Shown: positions 15,595-25,513, numbered from the stretch's first letter. The stretch is DNA of 38,499 bases from an uncultured Clostridia bacterium (GCA_959602045.1 CAUGRT010000028.1:1-38499), one strand, 5' to 3'. The notes: generated by a model not told the origin, from the sequence alone. A program made the numbers and translations.

Positions 15595-17997
15595 TTAGTG
15601 GTCTGTAAAATCTAATTCCAAAACAGCACAATTTGATTGTGGTAGTATTGTATCCCAGTTGCTCCAAATAAAAATTTTTAATCTGGCCGTTTCGTCATTT
15701 ATAGGGACTGAAGTTGTATATATTATTCTATTGTCTGTTGCAATATTATTTTTCAAGAAATCATTATTAACCTCATATGTTTGTAATGCACCATTATTGT
15801 TATATGAAGATATAATAACAATCTCATTTTCAGGCAATGAACTACAAGTGATAGGTGCACTTATATTAATGTATTTTTGATTATTTTCTGTATTATAGCC
15901 ATTAATGGATATTGCTTGTATTTGATACTTTGATGAAGTTCCAAATATTTTCAGATATGGACATCCATTGTTGTATTTTTCGTTATACCCCCACACATCA
16001 AAATCCCATCCTGCATTTTTATAATTATCAATATTTTTCATCTCTTGTAATGATAATCCGATTGCATAATATGGGTCACGATTTAAATACCCATCATAAT
16101 ATCCAATTCCCCTTTTTTGGGTATTTGCAACAGGAAAATTATCTAAAATATGTTGAGCAGATTTGTTCCAAAAAATATTTTTCGAACTTGTATTTGGTCG
16201 ATAATTTTCGCCAATTATACCGCCTATAGTAGAATCTTTTCCTGCTTTTAAATTCCCAAACGAATAAACTTCAGAAACGTTTTGATATGATGAATATCCA
16301 ATTAATCCACCAACTACAGAGTCGTTGCCTGCTGATACATTTCCTAAAGCATATGCTCTTTGTGCATCGCCAGAGCCAATTAACCCTCCAACTGTAGAAC
16401 TATCCGACGCATAGATATTACACGAAGAATAACTATCGCGAACAGTGCCAGTACCACTTATTCCTCCAGCAGTAGAATTAAGATCAGAATACACTACACC
16501 TGACGAATTCGAATTGCTTACAAGATCATTATTTCCACTACCCAATATTACACCTACATAAGATTCACTACCAACCCAGTTTGAGTTTTCCGTTGACTTT
16601 ACATAAATTGCAGCATCAACGATTGAAATATTTTTTACACCTGCATTATAACTATTTCCTACGAAGCCGACATATTTATATAAAGTATTACCTAAATTTT
16701 CTGTTCCTATCTTAAGACCATATATCTTTTTATTGTTCCCGTCAAACAATCCTTTGAAGGCAGAAACTCCTGTTAATCCAGACCTACTAGAAATTCCAAT
16801 CGGTGTCCAAAACTTCCTTGATAAGTCTATATCATTCATTAGAACAATTGTTTTATCATCTAAACTGTTCCCCAAGAATGTTTGTTCTGCTATCCAAGCA
16901 AGCTGTTCAGCTGTATATATGTAATAAATCCCGTTGTCGCTTTCTGGTACAGGCTTACTATTATAAATCCAATATTTATTTTTGTTCACACCATTTATAG
17001 ATAATATAGGATTTCCTTCACTACTTTGTATCCATTCACTAAACAATAGATTATCATTATCATTTAACAAATTAGTAAACGACTGTGAAAATATATCTTC
17101 ATTTATTTTTCCAATAGCATTTTGGTTACCTAAGCCAACACCAACTTCGTGATAAGATGAATTGAAAAAGCAATTAAGTAACACACCATAGTGAATTCCT
17201 GAGAAACCACCATGGTTAGATTTATAAGTATCTTTTTTATCAAACGACACACTTGCATAACAATTTACCATAGCAGCTCGCGACTCTCCTGAAAATCCAC
17301 CAACATTGGAGTTAGAACCAGAACTAATCGTTCCGCTTACGCAACAATTTCCTATATCGAAGTAGCCAGACACTTCTCCGAACATACCTCCAACATCCGC
17401 GTACGAGCGTGCTGATATATGAGTAGATACACAAATATTGAATATATCTATTTCTTCGTCAGTATCCACGCTTCCAGCAAGTGTTCCAATATGTGAACCA
17501 TTTCCGTTATTATAGTAGCCTGCATAAATTTCCGCATCTACAATATTCAGATTTTCTACTTTGCCATCTAATATGCCAAATAGCCCAACATACGGATAAA
17601 CTGTTTTTGGTGAATCTTCGGACCCAATCTTTAATCCAACAATCTTCTTATTGTTACCGTCAAAGTTTCCGCAAAATTTTTTTGAAGAATCAGCCTTTGT
17701 TCCATTCCACCCACCAATAGGTACCCATTCTCTCGAAGATAAATCTATATCACTCATCAATCTTACAGTGAAATTTCCAAATGTATTCGGACTAGTAGGA
17801 TGATTTACGATTTGAGCAACCCAAGCTAATTGTTCTGGTGTATAAATTTCAAAGACATCGTTGTCATTTGGTGCAACTGCAACAGGAATACCATCATCTT
17901 GCCATGTTTTTGCTTCTTCTGCATACACGGTATTAGTAACTAATAGCAAGCTAAATACCAAAGAAAACATTAAAAGAATACAACTAAATTTTTTCAC
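15595..17997 (-). CDS. secreted GLUG-repeat surface protein
   Basis: This 800-aa secreted protein has a signal peptide (KKFSCILLMFSLVFSLLLVTNTVYA). Two large homologous blocks open with IYTPEQLAWVAQI...DIDLSSREWVPIGG...FDGNNKKIVGLKIG (about 50-130) and IYTAEQLAWIAEQ...DIDLSRKFWTPIG...FDGNNKKIYGLKIG (about 365-450). Each is followed by GLUG-type repeats (GGLIGSGDAQRAYALGNVSA, GGLIGYSSYQNVSEVYSFGN). Such beta-helical repeats occur in adhesins. The C-terminal 110 residues (IVIISSYNNNGALQTYEV ... LKIFIWSNWDTILP) resemble the N-terminal domain of the protease at 13239. No sortase or SLH anchor is seen. It starts at GTG after GGAGGG, 15 bases downstream of the att3 tail. Confidence 0.8.
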   Translation of the reverse strand: MKKFSCILLMFSLVFSLLLVTNTVYAEEAKTWQDDGIPVAVAPNDNDVFEIYTPEQLAWVAQIVNHPTSPNTFGNFTVRLMSDIDLSSREWVPIGGWNGTKADSSKKFCGNFDGNNKKIVGLKIGSEDSPKTVYPYVGLFGILDGKVENLNIVDAEIYAGYYNNGNGSHIGTLAGSVDTDEEIDIFNICVSTHISARSYADVGGMFGEVSGYFDIGNCCVSGTISSGSNSNVGGFSGESRAAMVNCYASVSFDKKDTYKSNHGGFSGIHYGVLLNCFFNSSYHEVGVGLGNQNAIGKINEDIFSQSFTNLLNDNDNLLFSEWIQSSEGNPILSINGVNKNKYWIYNSKPVPESDNGIYYIYTAEQLAWIAEQTFLGNSLDDKTIVLMNDIDLSRKFWTPIGISSRSGLTGVSAFKGLFDGNNKKIYGLKIGTENLGNTLYKYVGFVGNSYNAGVKNISIVDAAIYVKSTENSNWVGSESYVGVILGSGNNDLVSNSNSSGVVYSDLNSTAGGISGTGTVRDSYSSCNIYASDSSTVGGLIGSGDAQRAYALGNVSAGNDSVVGGLIGYSSYQNVSEVYSFGNLKAGKDSTIGGIIGENYRPNTSSKNIFWNKSAQHILDNFPVANTQKRGIGYYDGYLNRDPYYAIGLSLQEMKNIDNYKNAGWDFDVWGYNEKYNNGCPYLKIFGTSSKYQIQAISINGYNTENNQKYINISAPITCSSLPENEIVIISSYNNNGALQTYEVNNDFLKNNIATDNRIIYTTSVPINDETARLKIFIWSNWDTILPQSNCAVLELDFTDH

Positions 17998-18012
17998 TTA
18001 AAATTCCCTCCA

Positions 18013-18360
18013 TTATACCATTCCAAAATGTTCAAAAGCATCTTTAATTGCATCAAATTTATGCTTCGGACAATTTGGTTGTTTATGATCATTCGATGGT
18101 TTATTATAATTCTCTCTTTCAATTATGCCACATTCCTGTTTTGCCTGAGCAATATTCAAAGATGAAACTTTAAATCCATATTTGTTTAAAACATACTCCT
18201 TAATTTGGCTATAAGTGTCTTTCATTTCAGGTGCAGATACTTCTAGTTCATCCAAGTTAAGTTCAACTGTTATTGAGTCACTTTCTTTCAGTTTGTTCAA
18301 AAGTGCAACCGTCTCCACATGGCTCGATAGGTCAGTCTGAACGCAAAAACAACCCTTGCT
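18013..18360 (-). pseudogene. orphan RlmD C-terminal tail, att3 (long form)
   Basis: The frame CVQTDLSSHVETVALLNKLK continues to IKDAFEHFGMV and a stop. It is the long C-terminal extension found on many clostridial RlmD proteins, with IAQAKQECGIIERENYNKP as its most typical stretch. It could be read as a 101-aa gene from GTG 18318, but HVETV is in frame with codons before that, and there is no ribosome site at the GTG. I therefore call it a detached 3' end of rlmD. The core CCGTCTCCACATG (18309-18321) matches the att sites. No methyltransferase domain is attached, and 18361-18460 holds no gene. Confidence 0.8.
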
Positions 18361-18460
18361 GTATACGGAAATGTTTCTGTGAACAGTCTCTCGACAATCG
18401 ACAATGCCAATACAACCTATCAGTATGTGGGGATATGTCCATTTGACCTATAACGCTATT

Positions 18461-20164
18461 TCACCTTACTTGTTTTATATCTTCGGAGTGGATGTCATGA
18501 ATTAACAGTTTACATTCTTTTTGCAAATCCTCCATATTTCTACATATAAGACTTCTGTTGGAACGTGTATTTCTAATTTCTTTAATAGTATTATCTATGG
18601 TAGCAATGGAATTATCTAATGGTGTGTTTATACTATCCATAATAAACTGTCTTGCATAATCTTCAAGCTCGTTTGCTACCACATTAAATTGACTTCTAAT
18701 ATTTTGTCTATTGTTCTTCAAATCCACACGAACCTTTTCTTCATCCTGATCAGTTTTAATTTGCATAAAGACTGTAAGTCCAACACCAAGAACACTTAAT
18801 ACTTGTCCACCAATAGCTATGCCTTTTGTGAGTTTTATTGCTTGCCACGGCTTGAACTTATATCCAATAGTATGACCACCCTTTAATACCATTTGATGAA
18901 TTGTACTTCCAGAAAAATTAGTAAGTTTTAATCCTCCTTGTGTGCCTGCCTTATAAGCTTTATTTAATACATCTTGTCCAGCCTTTTGAAAACTCGAACC
19001 TGCATTTGTAAGTATTCTCTTAATGCCTTCAGGAAGTCCGTCAAATTTTCCGCTCAAACGAGATTTTAAGGTTCTTGAAAATTCGGAATTCTCAATATTT
19101 TCTAAAGTTTGTCCTATTTCGTTTAATCGGGCATCTATAACTTCGATAGCCTCCATTTGGCATTTCTCAATAATACCATCTGCTTGACGAATTGACTGAC
19201 TCAACTCCTCTTCAACTTCATCTTGTTTACATCCTTCAACAAGTAAATTTGCGGCATCCAATCCTATATTTCTAATTTTTGAAGCTGCCGATGTATATAG
19301 ATCCTTTACCTCTTGTTGCATACGCCCACGAGTTTCTATTAACAGGTGTCTTTGTTGCATATAACTCTCTTCAAGAGCATCAATATCCGAATCCGTTGAT
19401 TTGGGCTGTAATTCCGTAATTGCTTTTTCGAGTTGTTCATCAATTACATATAATTCTGTTGTCAGTTTTGAAGCAATACTTTTTTCTACTACAAATTGGT
19501 TTAACGTTTCAACAAATTCGTTATATCCACTTCGTTCAACGAGTTCATCTGCAAGTTCAACATCAGAATCTCGTTCAACAAGGCTATCAAGATAGGATTC
19601 AGCATCAAGGAAAGATAGGTGTAACTGTTCCGGTGTATATGGTGCAATAACTTTTTTCAAATCCTCTTTTATTATATTCTGCTGATAAACACTATTTCCA
19701 TCGGCTGCTCGTTCCATCTTATTAACTACAAGAATCATCTCTCCCGCTTTGTCTTTATCTATAGCAAGTTTTCTGAAATGTTCTGCAATATAGGAATCGA
19801 ACAATTCGTTTGTTACAACAAAGACCAACATATCCGCAGATGCAATAGCTTCATAAGAAATTTCATCGTGATCAGGTCGCAGTTCTGTATGAATACCCGG
19901 AGTATCAATTACTTCAAGTCCATTCCAATCATAATTATGTGCATACTGAGTTGTAATACCAGCTCCTATAGCTATATCATCACGTTTGGTTAGCATTTTC
20001 AAAATAGACGACTTGCCAGCACTATACTGACCTACAAATACCAATCGAATAGAATTAGATTTTGCATCACTAAATTTTAGATTTAATCCCGCTTTGGCAA
20101 AAATTGTTTTTGTTTTTTGTCTTATATCTTCGCTCTTTTGAGAATATTCTGCAATCTTTAACAT
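18461..20164 (-). CDS. dynamin-like GTPase (second gene of pair)
   Basis: This 567-aa dynamin-family GTPase has the P-loop GQYSAGKS (about residues 45-52), a G2 threonine in GAGITTQYAH, G3 DTPGIH and G4 VVNKME. The rest is largely helical stalk (many long charged helices). A hydrophobic region (ITKGIAIGG-like, VLSVLGVGLTVFMQI) near residue 470 may be the membrane paddle. Bacterial dynamin pairs such as those of the Eleos (LeoA/LeoBC) anti-phage system are known. ATG 20164 with GAGG eight bases upstream is preferred over GTG 20173. It begins 10 bases after the partner's stop, so they form an operon. Confidence 0.85.
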   Translation of the reverse strand: MLKIAEYSQKSEDIRQKTKTIFAKAGLNLKFSDAKSNSIRLVFVGQYSAGKSSILKMLTKRDDIAIGAGITTQYAHNYDWNGLEVIDTPGIHTELRPDHDEISYEAIASADMLVFVVTNELFDSYIAEHFRKLAIDKDKAGEMILVVNKMERAADGNSVYQQNIIKEDLKKVIAPYTPEQLHLSFLDAESYLDSLVERDSDVELADELVERSGYNEFVETLNQFVVEKSIASKLTTELYVIDEQLEKAITELQPKSTDSDIDALEESYMQQRHLLIETRGRMQQEVKDLYTSAASKIRNIGLDAANLLVEGCKQDEVEEELSQSIRQADGIIEKCQMEAIEVIDARLNEIGQTLENIENSEFSRTLKSRLSGKFDGLPEGIKRILTNAGSSFQKAGQDVLNKAYKAGTQGGLKLTNFSGSTIHQMVLKGGHTIGYKFKPWQAIKLTKGIAIGGQVLSVLGVGLTVFMQIKTDQDEEKVRVDLKNNRQNIRSQFNVVANELEDYARQFIMDSINTPLDNSIATIDNTIKEIRNTRSNRSLICRNMEDLQKECKLLIHDIHSEDIKQVR

Positions 20165-20174
20165 ATCAAACACC

Positions 20175-22280
20175 TCACTGTTTTATTATTTGAACTTTGG
20201 AAAATTGCTGTGCCAAACGAACTTTATTTATAATACTTGGTGTTGCCGTTTCGAGCGGAATGTGGGCAACTCCTATTTTTTCTTCAATATTAATAAGATT
20301 TCTGTTTATTTCTCTTCCAAAGATTCTCGAAATCAAAACTTTTTTATTATTCGTTTCATAAACAAAACTAATTCGTTCACCCATAATCTTGTAAATATCA
20401 TCTCGTTGTTTCTTAGGAAATACCGTTCCATCTCTCAAAAGTAATAGACTACTGTTTCCGGGAATCCTGGCAACAGATTGAATATGATGCTCTAATCCTT
20501 CCGCGCCAATTAGCCTTATTGCTTCAGTGACAATCTGCTTATTTAATTCGAGTAGGTGTTCATTTAACCTCCATGCAAGTTCTCTCTGTGTATCAGCAAG
20601 CTGAAAAATAACAGAATTTATTTTATCCATCTCCTTCATAAGACTTTCGATTCTTACTGCAATCAACGAATTCAAATTATCTTCCATCTTTGATTGCAAC
20701 GAAGTACACATTTTGAAAACATTTTGTTGCAAATTTTTTTCAAGCTTTGTTCGAGCTTCATACTCTTTCTTGTCTCTGCTTTTAAATAGAAATGACCCCA
20801 AAAAACCAATTCCTGTCACTGTCAATGCTGCCCACCCTAAAGGTCCGGCCACCGTAGCTCCTACAAGATACGATATACTAGCAGCTATGGATAATCCGCT
20901 TCCAACAATAACATATGACCAATTCCATAGTTTTTTTCCATCGAAGATTTTATTCATTTTCAATGTTCTATCACCCTCGAAAGTGGTTGTGAATTTTAAC
21001 TCGTTTTCAATTTCTCTTGAAATTTCCTTTAGTTTATCATGAGCATTGTTTTCAAATTCCATCAGTAATTCTTTGCACTGTATTTCTATCTTACGGTCTT
21101 TCAAAACTTTATTCCATGCTTTATCAGCATTTTTGTCCGAAAAATGCTCCTCTGCAAATGATGCAATTTCAGAATTAAGGTCACTTTTCACCTTAACGAT
21201 TAGTGATTTGATCCGAGACTTACTATCTCGATAAAAAAGTTCTTTCCATGCATCTAACTGTCTTTTTTTCGCCAATATCGTCCTGCCTTGGGAACTATTT
21301 ATTTGGCTTTGATTCAACAAACTCTCTATTGATGCCAATATAGGGTTTGATATCATATCAATAAAGGTTTTTATTCTGAAAAACTCACCTTTTATTTTAA
21401 CTTGTTCTGTTATTTTGTTTTTCAAATAGCCGATACGACTAACTTGATAATAAGTATTTGCTTGTTCTAAATTTTCGGTATGTTGTGCTAAATATGCAGA
21501 TCTTAAATGAACATAAACAAAAGGAATATGATTCCATGTTTGGCCAAATTGTTTAGCATAACCCAAAAACTGCTGGCGAATTGTTTCTAATCTTTCCATA
21601 TCAAACTTTTTCTGAATATCTCTTACCGCGAGTTTTAGGCTTTTTCCTTCACTAATCGCAGCTTTTACATTCATAATACAAATAATCGGTTTTCCAAGAT
21701 TAATTATCCTACTAAAGCAATCTGCATCTTTTACCTGTGGACCATCATCTGTAATTAAGAACAGAACTAAATCAGCCGTTTTTGCTGATTCAAATGCTAT
21801 ATGCTCATCATCTTCGCCCTCAAATGCACTAATCCCCGGAACATCCGTAATTTTCAGTCCGTTCCAGGTATATTGACGCACATCTCGTGTTGTCCTCTGA
21901 GAACCTTTACCAATAGTGTCCCCATTACCTTCAGTTAGAATTTCCATGAGTGTTGACTTTCCTGCCATAGTTCTTCCAAATAGTGTAATAGAGAAATTTG
22001 ACATATTGGCACTCAAATTTTCTAAATCGTCTTTGAATGCGAATGAAAGTTTCATAAAATCTTGTTCTATATCTCTTAATTGTCCTTCAAGCAAATTTGT
22101 AGCTTCTGGAGAATAGCAAGGAGAACTATTAAAATCAAGCAATGTACTACGAATTTTTTCTTTTGCAATAGACAGCACTCTATTTAAATTTTTCTCGTGT
22201 GTGAGTGCGATCTTATATCCCGTCTTTGCGGATTTTTTACACTCTTCAAGCACTATTTTTAAATTATTGTTTTCCATCAT
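20175..22280 (-). CDS. dynamin-like GTPase (first gene of pair)
   Basis: This 701-aa dynamin-like GTPase has an N-terminal helical region, then P-loop GRTMAGKS (102-109), DVPGI (G3) and CIMNVKA (likely a diverged G4). A two-segment hydrophobic hairpin (WSYVIVGSGLSIAASISYLVG, ATVAGPLGWAALTVTGIGFLG) near residues 455-500 is suitable for membrane insertion. Long helices flank it. Paired bacterial dynamins form hetero-oligomers on membranes and some protect against phages; this pair probably works together. The start lies after GAAGGAGACAAG, with two ATGs in tandem. The operon starts here and includes the gene at 18461. Confidence 0.85.
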   Translation of the reverse strand: MMENNNLKIVLEECKKSAKTGYKIALTHEKNLNRVLSIAKEKIRSTLLDFNSSPCYSPEATNLLEGQLRDIEQDFMKLSFAFKDDLENLSANMSNFSITLFGRTMAGKSTLMEILTEGNGDTIGKGSQRTTRDVRQYTWNGLKITDVPGISAFEGEDDEHIAFESAKTADLVLFLITDDGPQVKDADCFSRIINLGKPIICIMNVKAAISEGKSLKLAVRDIQKKFDMERLETIRQQFLGYAKQFGQTWNHIPFVYVHLRSAYLAQHTENLEQANTYYQVSRIGYLKNKITEQVKIKGEFFRIKTFIDMISNPILASIESLLNQSQINSSQGRTILAKKRQLDAWKELFYRDSKSRIKSLIVKVKSDLNSEIASFAEEHFSDKNADKAWNKVLKDRKIEIQCKELLMEFENNAHDKLKEISREIENELKFTTTFEGDRTLKMNKIFDGKKLWNWSYVIVGSGLSIAASISYLVGATVAGPLGWAALTVTGIGFLGSFLFKSRDKKEYEARTKLEKNLQQNVFKMCTSLQSKMEDNLNSLIAVRIESLMKEMDKINSVIFQLADTQRELAWRLNEHLLELNKQIVTEAIRLIGAEGLEHHIQSVARIPGNSSLLLLRDGTVFPKKQRDDIYKIMGERISFVYETNNKKVLISRIFGREINRNLINIEEKIGVAHIPLETATPSIINKVRLAQQFSKVQIIKQ

Positions 22281-22355
22281 AATATCTTGTCTCCTTCAAT
22301 CTAATTTTTATCTTTGACAATCATATTCAAAATAAAAATTAGTTTATACTACAAA

Positions 22356-22606
22356 TCAACCAAGCAAATATTTAATTTTCGATATCAACGATGCCTTACG
22401 CTTTTCATAGAATTCTTCAAAATTCTCCAGTTCGAAAGAAATTTTCTCTGGGATGAGAGTCTCTTTGCAGGACCTCGTTTTCTGCTAGACATTCATATCT
22501 TTATAGTAATCTACAAAACACATTGATTCATTACTACCAATACTTCTGCTATGGTTAATGGTGTTTCTTAAGACATTTGCATTCCAACATCGTTCAATAA
22601 TGTTTA
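22356..22606 (-). pseudogene. two short gene remnants between the dynamin operon and the XRE gene
   Basis: Two start-less open frames are visible. One, ending at 22356, reads ETLIPEKISFELENFEEFYE and about 15 further residues. The other, 22485-22606, contains IERCWNANVLRNTINHSRSI and ends in DYYKDMNV. I recognise neither. Their coding-like composition suggests leftovers of deleted genes. No complete gene fits in 22281-22603. Confidence 0.35.
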
Positions 22607-22810
22607 TCGTTTCACATATGTCAGTTCAATATCATACCCAAGTGCCTCCATCATCTGCACGAAGGTCTTATTTACAACTCCGTCTTGCTTTTTAATGATG
22701 CGATTTACATACTGACCTGTGGTTCCGATTTCCTCAGCCAGCTGTGCCTGGGTCAGTCCGGTTTTTATGCACTTTACTTTTACATCTACTTCTATATTAT
22801 TCTTTATCAT
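22604..22810 (-). CDS. XRE-family helix-turn-helix protein
   Basis: This 68-aa protein has a helix-turn-helix (KTGLTQAQLAEEIGTTGQYVNRIIKK) over residues about 15-45, ending in VQMMEALGYDIELTYVKR. It is a small DNA-binding regulator of the Cro/CI type. ATG 22810 has GCGGAG upstream. Longer readings to 22924 lack a ribosome site. It may control the nearby recombinase module or have been the antitoxin of a lost toxin. No partner gene is intact next to it. Confidence 0.85.
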   Translation of the reverse strand: MIKNNIEVDVKVKCIKTGLTQAQLAEEIGTTGQYVNRIIKKQDGVVNKTFVQMMEALGYDIELTYVKR

Positions 22811-22975
22811 ATTCTCCGCTCCCGTCAGCATCGATTGATTAGTTCTAACACAATTAAGATAATTTATTATACCATATATTTTGTGTAAAGTCAATATTTT
22901 ACGCGTAATATTCATATAAATCACAAAAGAAAAACACCCTGCATTTCTGCAAGGTGCTAACCGGAGTGATGTGAA

Positions 22976-23806
22976 TTATGGTGCAATATAGTTTTTACGG
23001 TAATTTCTTTCGACATCAATTCTTGCCCCTGATTTGAATTCAACATCAAATTTGTCATCATACACTATAACTTTTTCAATCATTTTTCTTACAAGCTGCT
23101 CGTTATACTCTTCAATCTCACACTTTTGACTGTCAAGGAACGCTTTCATTTCGGCAATACGCATTTTTGTACCTTCGCGCTCATCTTTGTCTACGGCTGC
23201 CTTTTGTTTTTCTGCTTGAAGTCTCTCAATTTCGTTTACAAGGTCATCATAGTCCATTTTGGTATTTACTCTTTTCAAAAGTTCCTGCTGCAATACTTGT
23301 AACTGTGCATCAATACTTTCGGTAGAATTTTCTTCTTCCTCTTTAAGAACGGATTCAATGTTTTTCTGCAACATTTCGAGCATTTCATCCTTGCCGCCGA
23401 GAGTTAGGTTGATGGCTTTTATCACCGCCGCCTGTAATTCAGTTTCTTGAACTGTTTCTGCATCACAAGCGGACGGTCCCTTTTCGACCCTTGTGACACA
23501 TCTCCATACAATGGAGCGTTTCCCACGGTTATTCCATGCAACCCTTCGGTATATTTCTCCACACTTTGAACAGTATACGATGCAGGAAAGAGCATATTTG
23601 CTGCTATATACTCGCTTATGTTCGGACTGTCCACTGTAAAGATTAGCTCGTCTAATCATTTCTTCTTGTACCTGTGTATACAATTCTCTCGGAATAATGG
23701 CATCATGATTATTTTCTACATAATACTGTGGCATGAACCCTGTGTTTTTCACTCGCTTTTTTGTCAGTACATCAACTGTGTATGTTTTTTGAAGTAGTGC
23801 ATACTC
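22976..23806 (-). pseudogene. truncated large serine recombinase (C-terminal part only)
   Basis: About 275 codons of a serine recombinase remain. They start in ALLQKTYTVDVLTKKRVKNT, continue through the zinc ribbon YCSKCGEIYRRVAWNNRGKRSIVWRC and the coiled coil, and end in EFKSGARIDVERNYRKNYIAP. The catalytic and most of the DNA-binding domain are missing. Its coding frame stops abruptly at about 23800-23806, where the plus-strand remnant of another recombinase begins. The fragment is a different subtype from the three plus-strand proteins. A start at 23752 (ATG) is possible, but the protein could not recombine DNA. Confidence 0.85.
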
Positions 23807-23896
23807 TTCCGCTTCGGCGACATCACAGAGTATTTCGACAATCCAGTAAAACAGGCAGAGTACTTATACAGTCTTATAGAAAGCGAGGTTATTTGA
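23807..23896 (+). pseudogene. 3' remnant of a second catalytically empty recombinase-domain gene
   Basis: The frame reads FRFGDITEYFDNPVKQAEYL and then YSLIESEVI and a stop. It matches the end of the intact gene at 9001-9417 (FRLGDLTENFDNPIRQAEYL, same final residues). The stop overlaps the ATG of the following recombinase (TGATG), as in the intact trio. The 5' part is lost at a sharp junction with minus-strand recombinase DNA. Confidence 0.85.
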
Positions 23897-25461
23897 TGGG
23901 AAATGTAATGGTCATTCCTGCCAAACGTCAAATTGGTAATATTGGTCGTAAACAGGATGCAAAGCCTAAACTCCGAGTCGCGGCGTACTGTAGAGTTAGT
24001 ACTGACAGCGATGAGCAGGCTACAAGTTATGAAGCTCAGGTTGAGCACTACACAGAATATATAAAAAAGAACCCTGAATGGGAATTTGCCGGAATATACG
24101 CTGATGACGGTATTTCCGGTACAAACACAAAGAACAGAGAAGAATTCAACCGCATGATTGAAGATTGCGAAGCTGGTACCATCGACATGATTATCACAAA
24201 ATCAATCAGCCGATTTGCCAGAAACACCTTAGACTGCTTGAAATACATCAGACAGCTTAAGGAAAAGAACATCCCGGTATTTTTTGAAAAAGAAGCAATC
24301 AATACAATGGATGCCAAGGGTGAAGTCCTTCTTACGATTATGGCGTCACTGGCCCAGCAGGAATCACAGTCTTTAAGCCAGAACGTTAAACTTGGACTTC
24401 AGTTCCGCTACCAGAATGGTCAGGTACAAGTAAACCACAACCGCTTCCTTGGGTACACCAAAGATGAAGAAGGCAACCTTGTCATTGACCCGGAACAGGC
24501 TGAAGTTGTAAAAAGAATTTATCGAGAGTACCTCGAAGGCTACAGCATGGATAAGATTGCAGCAGGCCTTGAAGCGGATGGCATTCTTACCGGCGCAGGC
24601 AAAACCAAATGGCACACCAGCACCATCAACAAGATTCTCCGCAATGAGAAATACATCGGTGATGCCCTTCTGCAGAAGACCTACACCACTGACTTCCTTA
24701 ACAAGACTAGAGTGAAGAACACCGGCATTGTTCCACAGTATTATGTTGAAGGTAACCATGAAGCCATTATTCCAAAAGAAATATACATGCGAGTGCAGGA
24801 AGAATTGGTGCGCAGACGAGTTGTTAAGACCAGCGCCAATGGTAAGAAACGAAGCTACAGCTGCAATCACTGCTTTTCGCAGATTATCATTTGTGGCGAC
24901 TGCGGTGAAATGTTCAGAAGAATCCATTGGAACAACCGTGGCTGCAAATCCATCGTCTGGCGCTGCATCAGCAAGCTAGAACCTACCGGCCTTGAATGTC
25001 ATGCCAGAACCATCAACGAACTTGACCTACAGGAAATCGTACTCATTGCCTTGAACGAGCTACTTGGTGATAAATCCAAATATCAGAAACAACTCCAACA
25101 GAACATCGCATCAGTCATCAGAGCTTCTGCAGCAATCACCACTGATGGCATCGACGAGAAGCTCATGGAACTTCAACAGGAACTTGTTAAAAAGGCCAAT
25201 AACAAAGAAGCCTACGATGAGATTGCCGACCAGATTTTTGCACTCAGAGAAAAGCGCCAGCAAGCCTCAATGGATACGGTACAGCGTGATGAACAGCTAC
25301 AACGCATTACTGAATTACAGGATTTCATCAAAGACCAATCTTCCGACCTTACAGTATTCGATGAAGCCCTTGTAAAACGCTGGCTTAAGCAAATCACAAT
25401 ATGGGATGACCATTGCACCGTTGAATTGAAATCCGGACTCAAGGTCGATGTAGAAAGATAA
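23896..25461 (+). CDS. large serine recombinase (second module)
   Basis: This 521-aa protein has the same length as the one at 9417-10982 and almost the same sequence. It includes Ser35 in AAYCRVSTDSDEQATSYEAQ, DDGISGTNTKNR, ITKSISRFARNTLDCL and the zinc ribbon ICGDCGEMFRRIHWNNRGCKSIVWRC. Most differences are conservative and lie in the coiled coil. It is an intact gene and could recombine att sites, but its two usual partners are missing or broken. ATG 23896 is chosen by homology and by the TGATG overlap; an upstream reading from 23761 runs through remnant DNA. It is followed by terminator 25475-25511 and minus-strand cargo. Confidence 0.95.
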   Translation: MGNVMVIPAKRQIGNIGRKQDAKPKLRVAAYCRVSTDSDEQATSYEAQVEHYTEYIKKNPEWEFAGIYADDGISGTNTKNREEFNRMIEDCEAGTIDMIITKSISRFARNTLDCLKYIRQLKEKNIPVFFEKEAINTMDAKGEVLLTIMASLAQQESQSLSQNVKLGLQFRYQNGQVQVNHNRFLGYTKDEEGNLVIDPEQAEVVKRIYREYLEGYSMDKIAAGLEADGILTGAGKTKWHTSTINKILRNEKYIGDALLQKTYTTDFLNKTRVKNTGIVPQYYVEGNHEAIIPKEIYMRVQEELVRRRVVKTSANGKKRSYSCNHCFSQIIICGDCGEMFRRIHWNNRGCKSIVWRCISKLEPTGLECHARTINELDLQEIVLIALNELLGDKSKYQKQLQQNIASVIRASAAITTDGIDEKLMELQQELVKKANNKEAYDEIADQIFALREKRQQASMDTVQRDEQLQRITELQDFIKDQSSDLTVFDEALVKRWLKQITIWDDHCTVELKSGLKVDVER

Positions 25462-25474
25462 GCATAGACGCACG

Positions 25475-25511
25475 AAACCCTCCCAGCCATGATGGTTGAG
25501 AGGGTTGTTTT
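25475..25511. terminator. hairpin after the second recombinase
   Basis: AACCCTCCCAGCCAT pairs with ATGGTTGAGAGGGTT, with some G-T pairs, followed by GTTTTTG. It has the same place and design as the hairpin at 10999-11045. It separates the recombinase from convergent cargo genes. Confidence 0.75.
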
Positions 25512-25513
25512 TG

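Noticed and set aside
18013..18318. Independent 101-aa gene starting at GTG 18318
   Set aside because: The reading frame continues upstream as RlmD-like HVETV codons and no ribosome site lies before the GTG, so it is a detached rlmD tail rather than a gene of its own.
23761..23895. Extra N-terminal 45 codons on the second recombinase
   Set aside because: They read through remnants of other recombinase genes in another frame; the homologous protein starts at the MGNVMV position.
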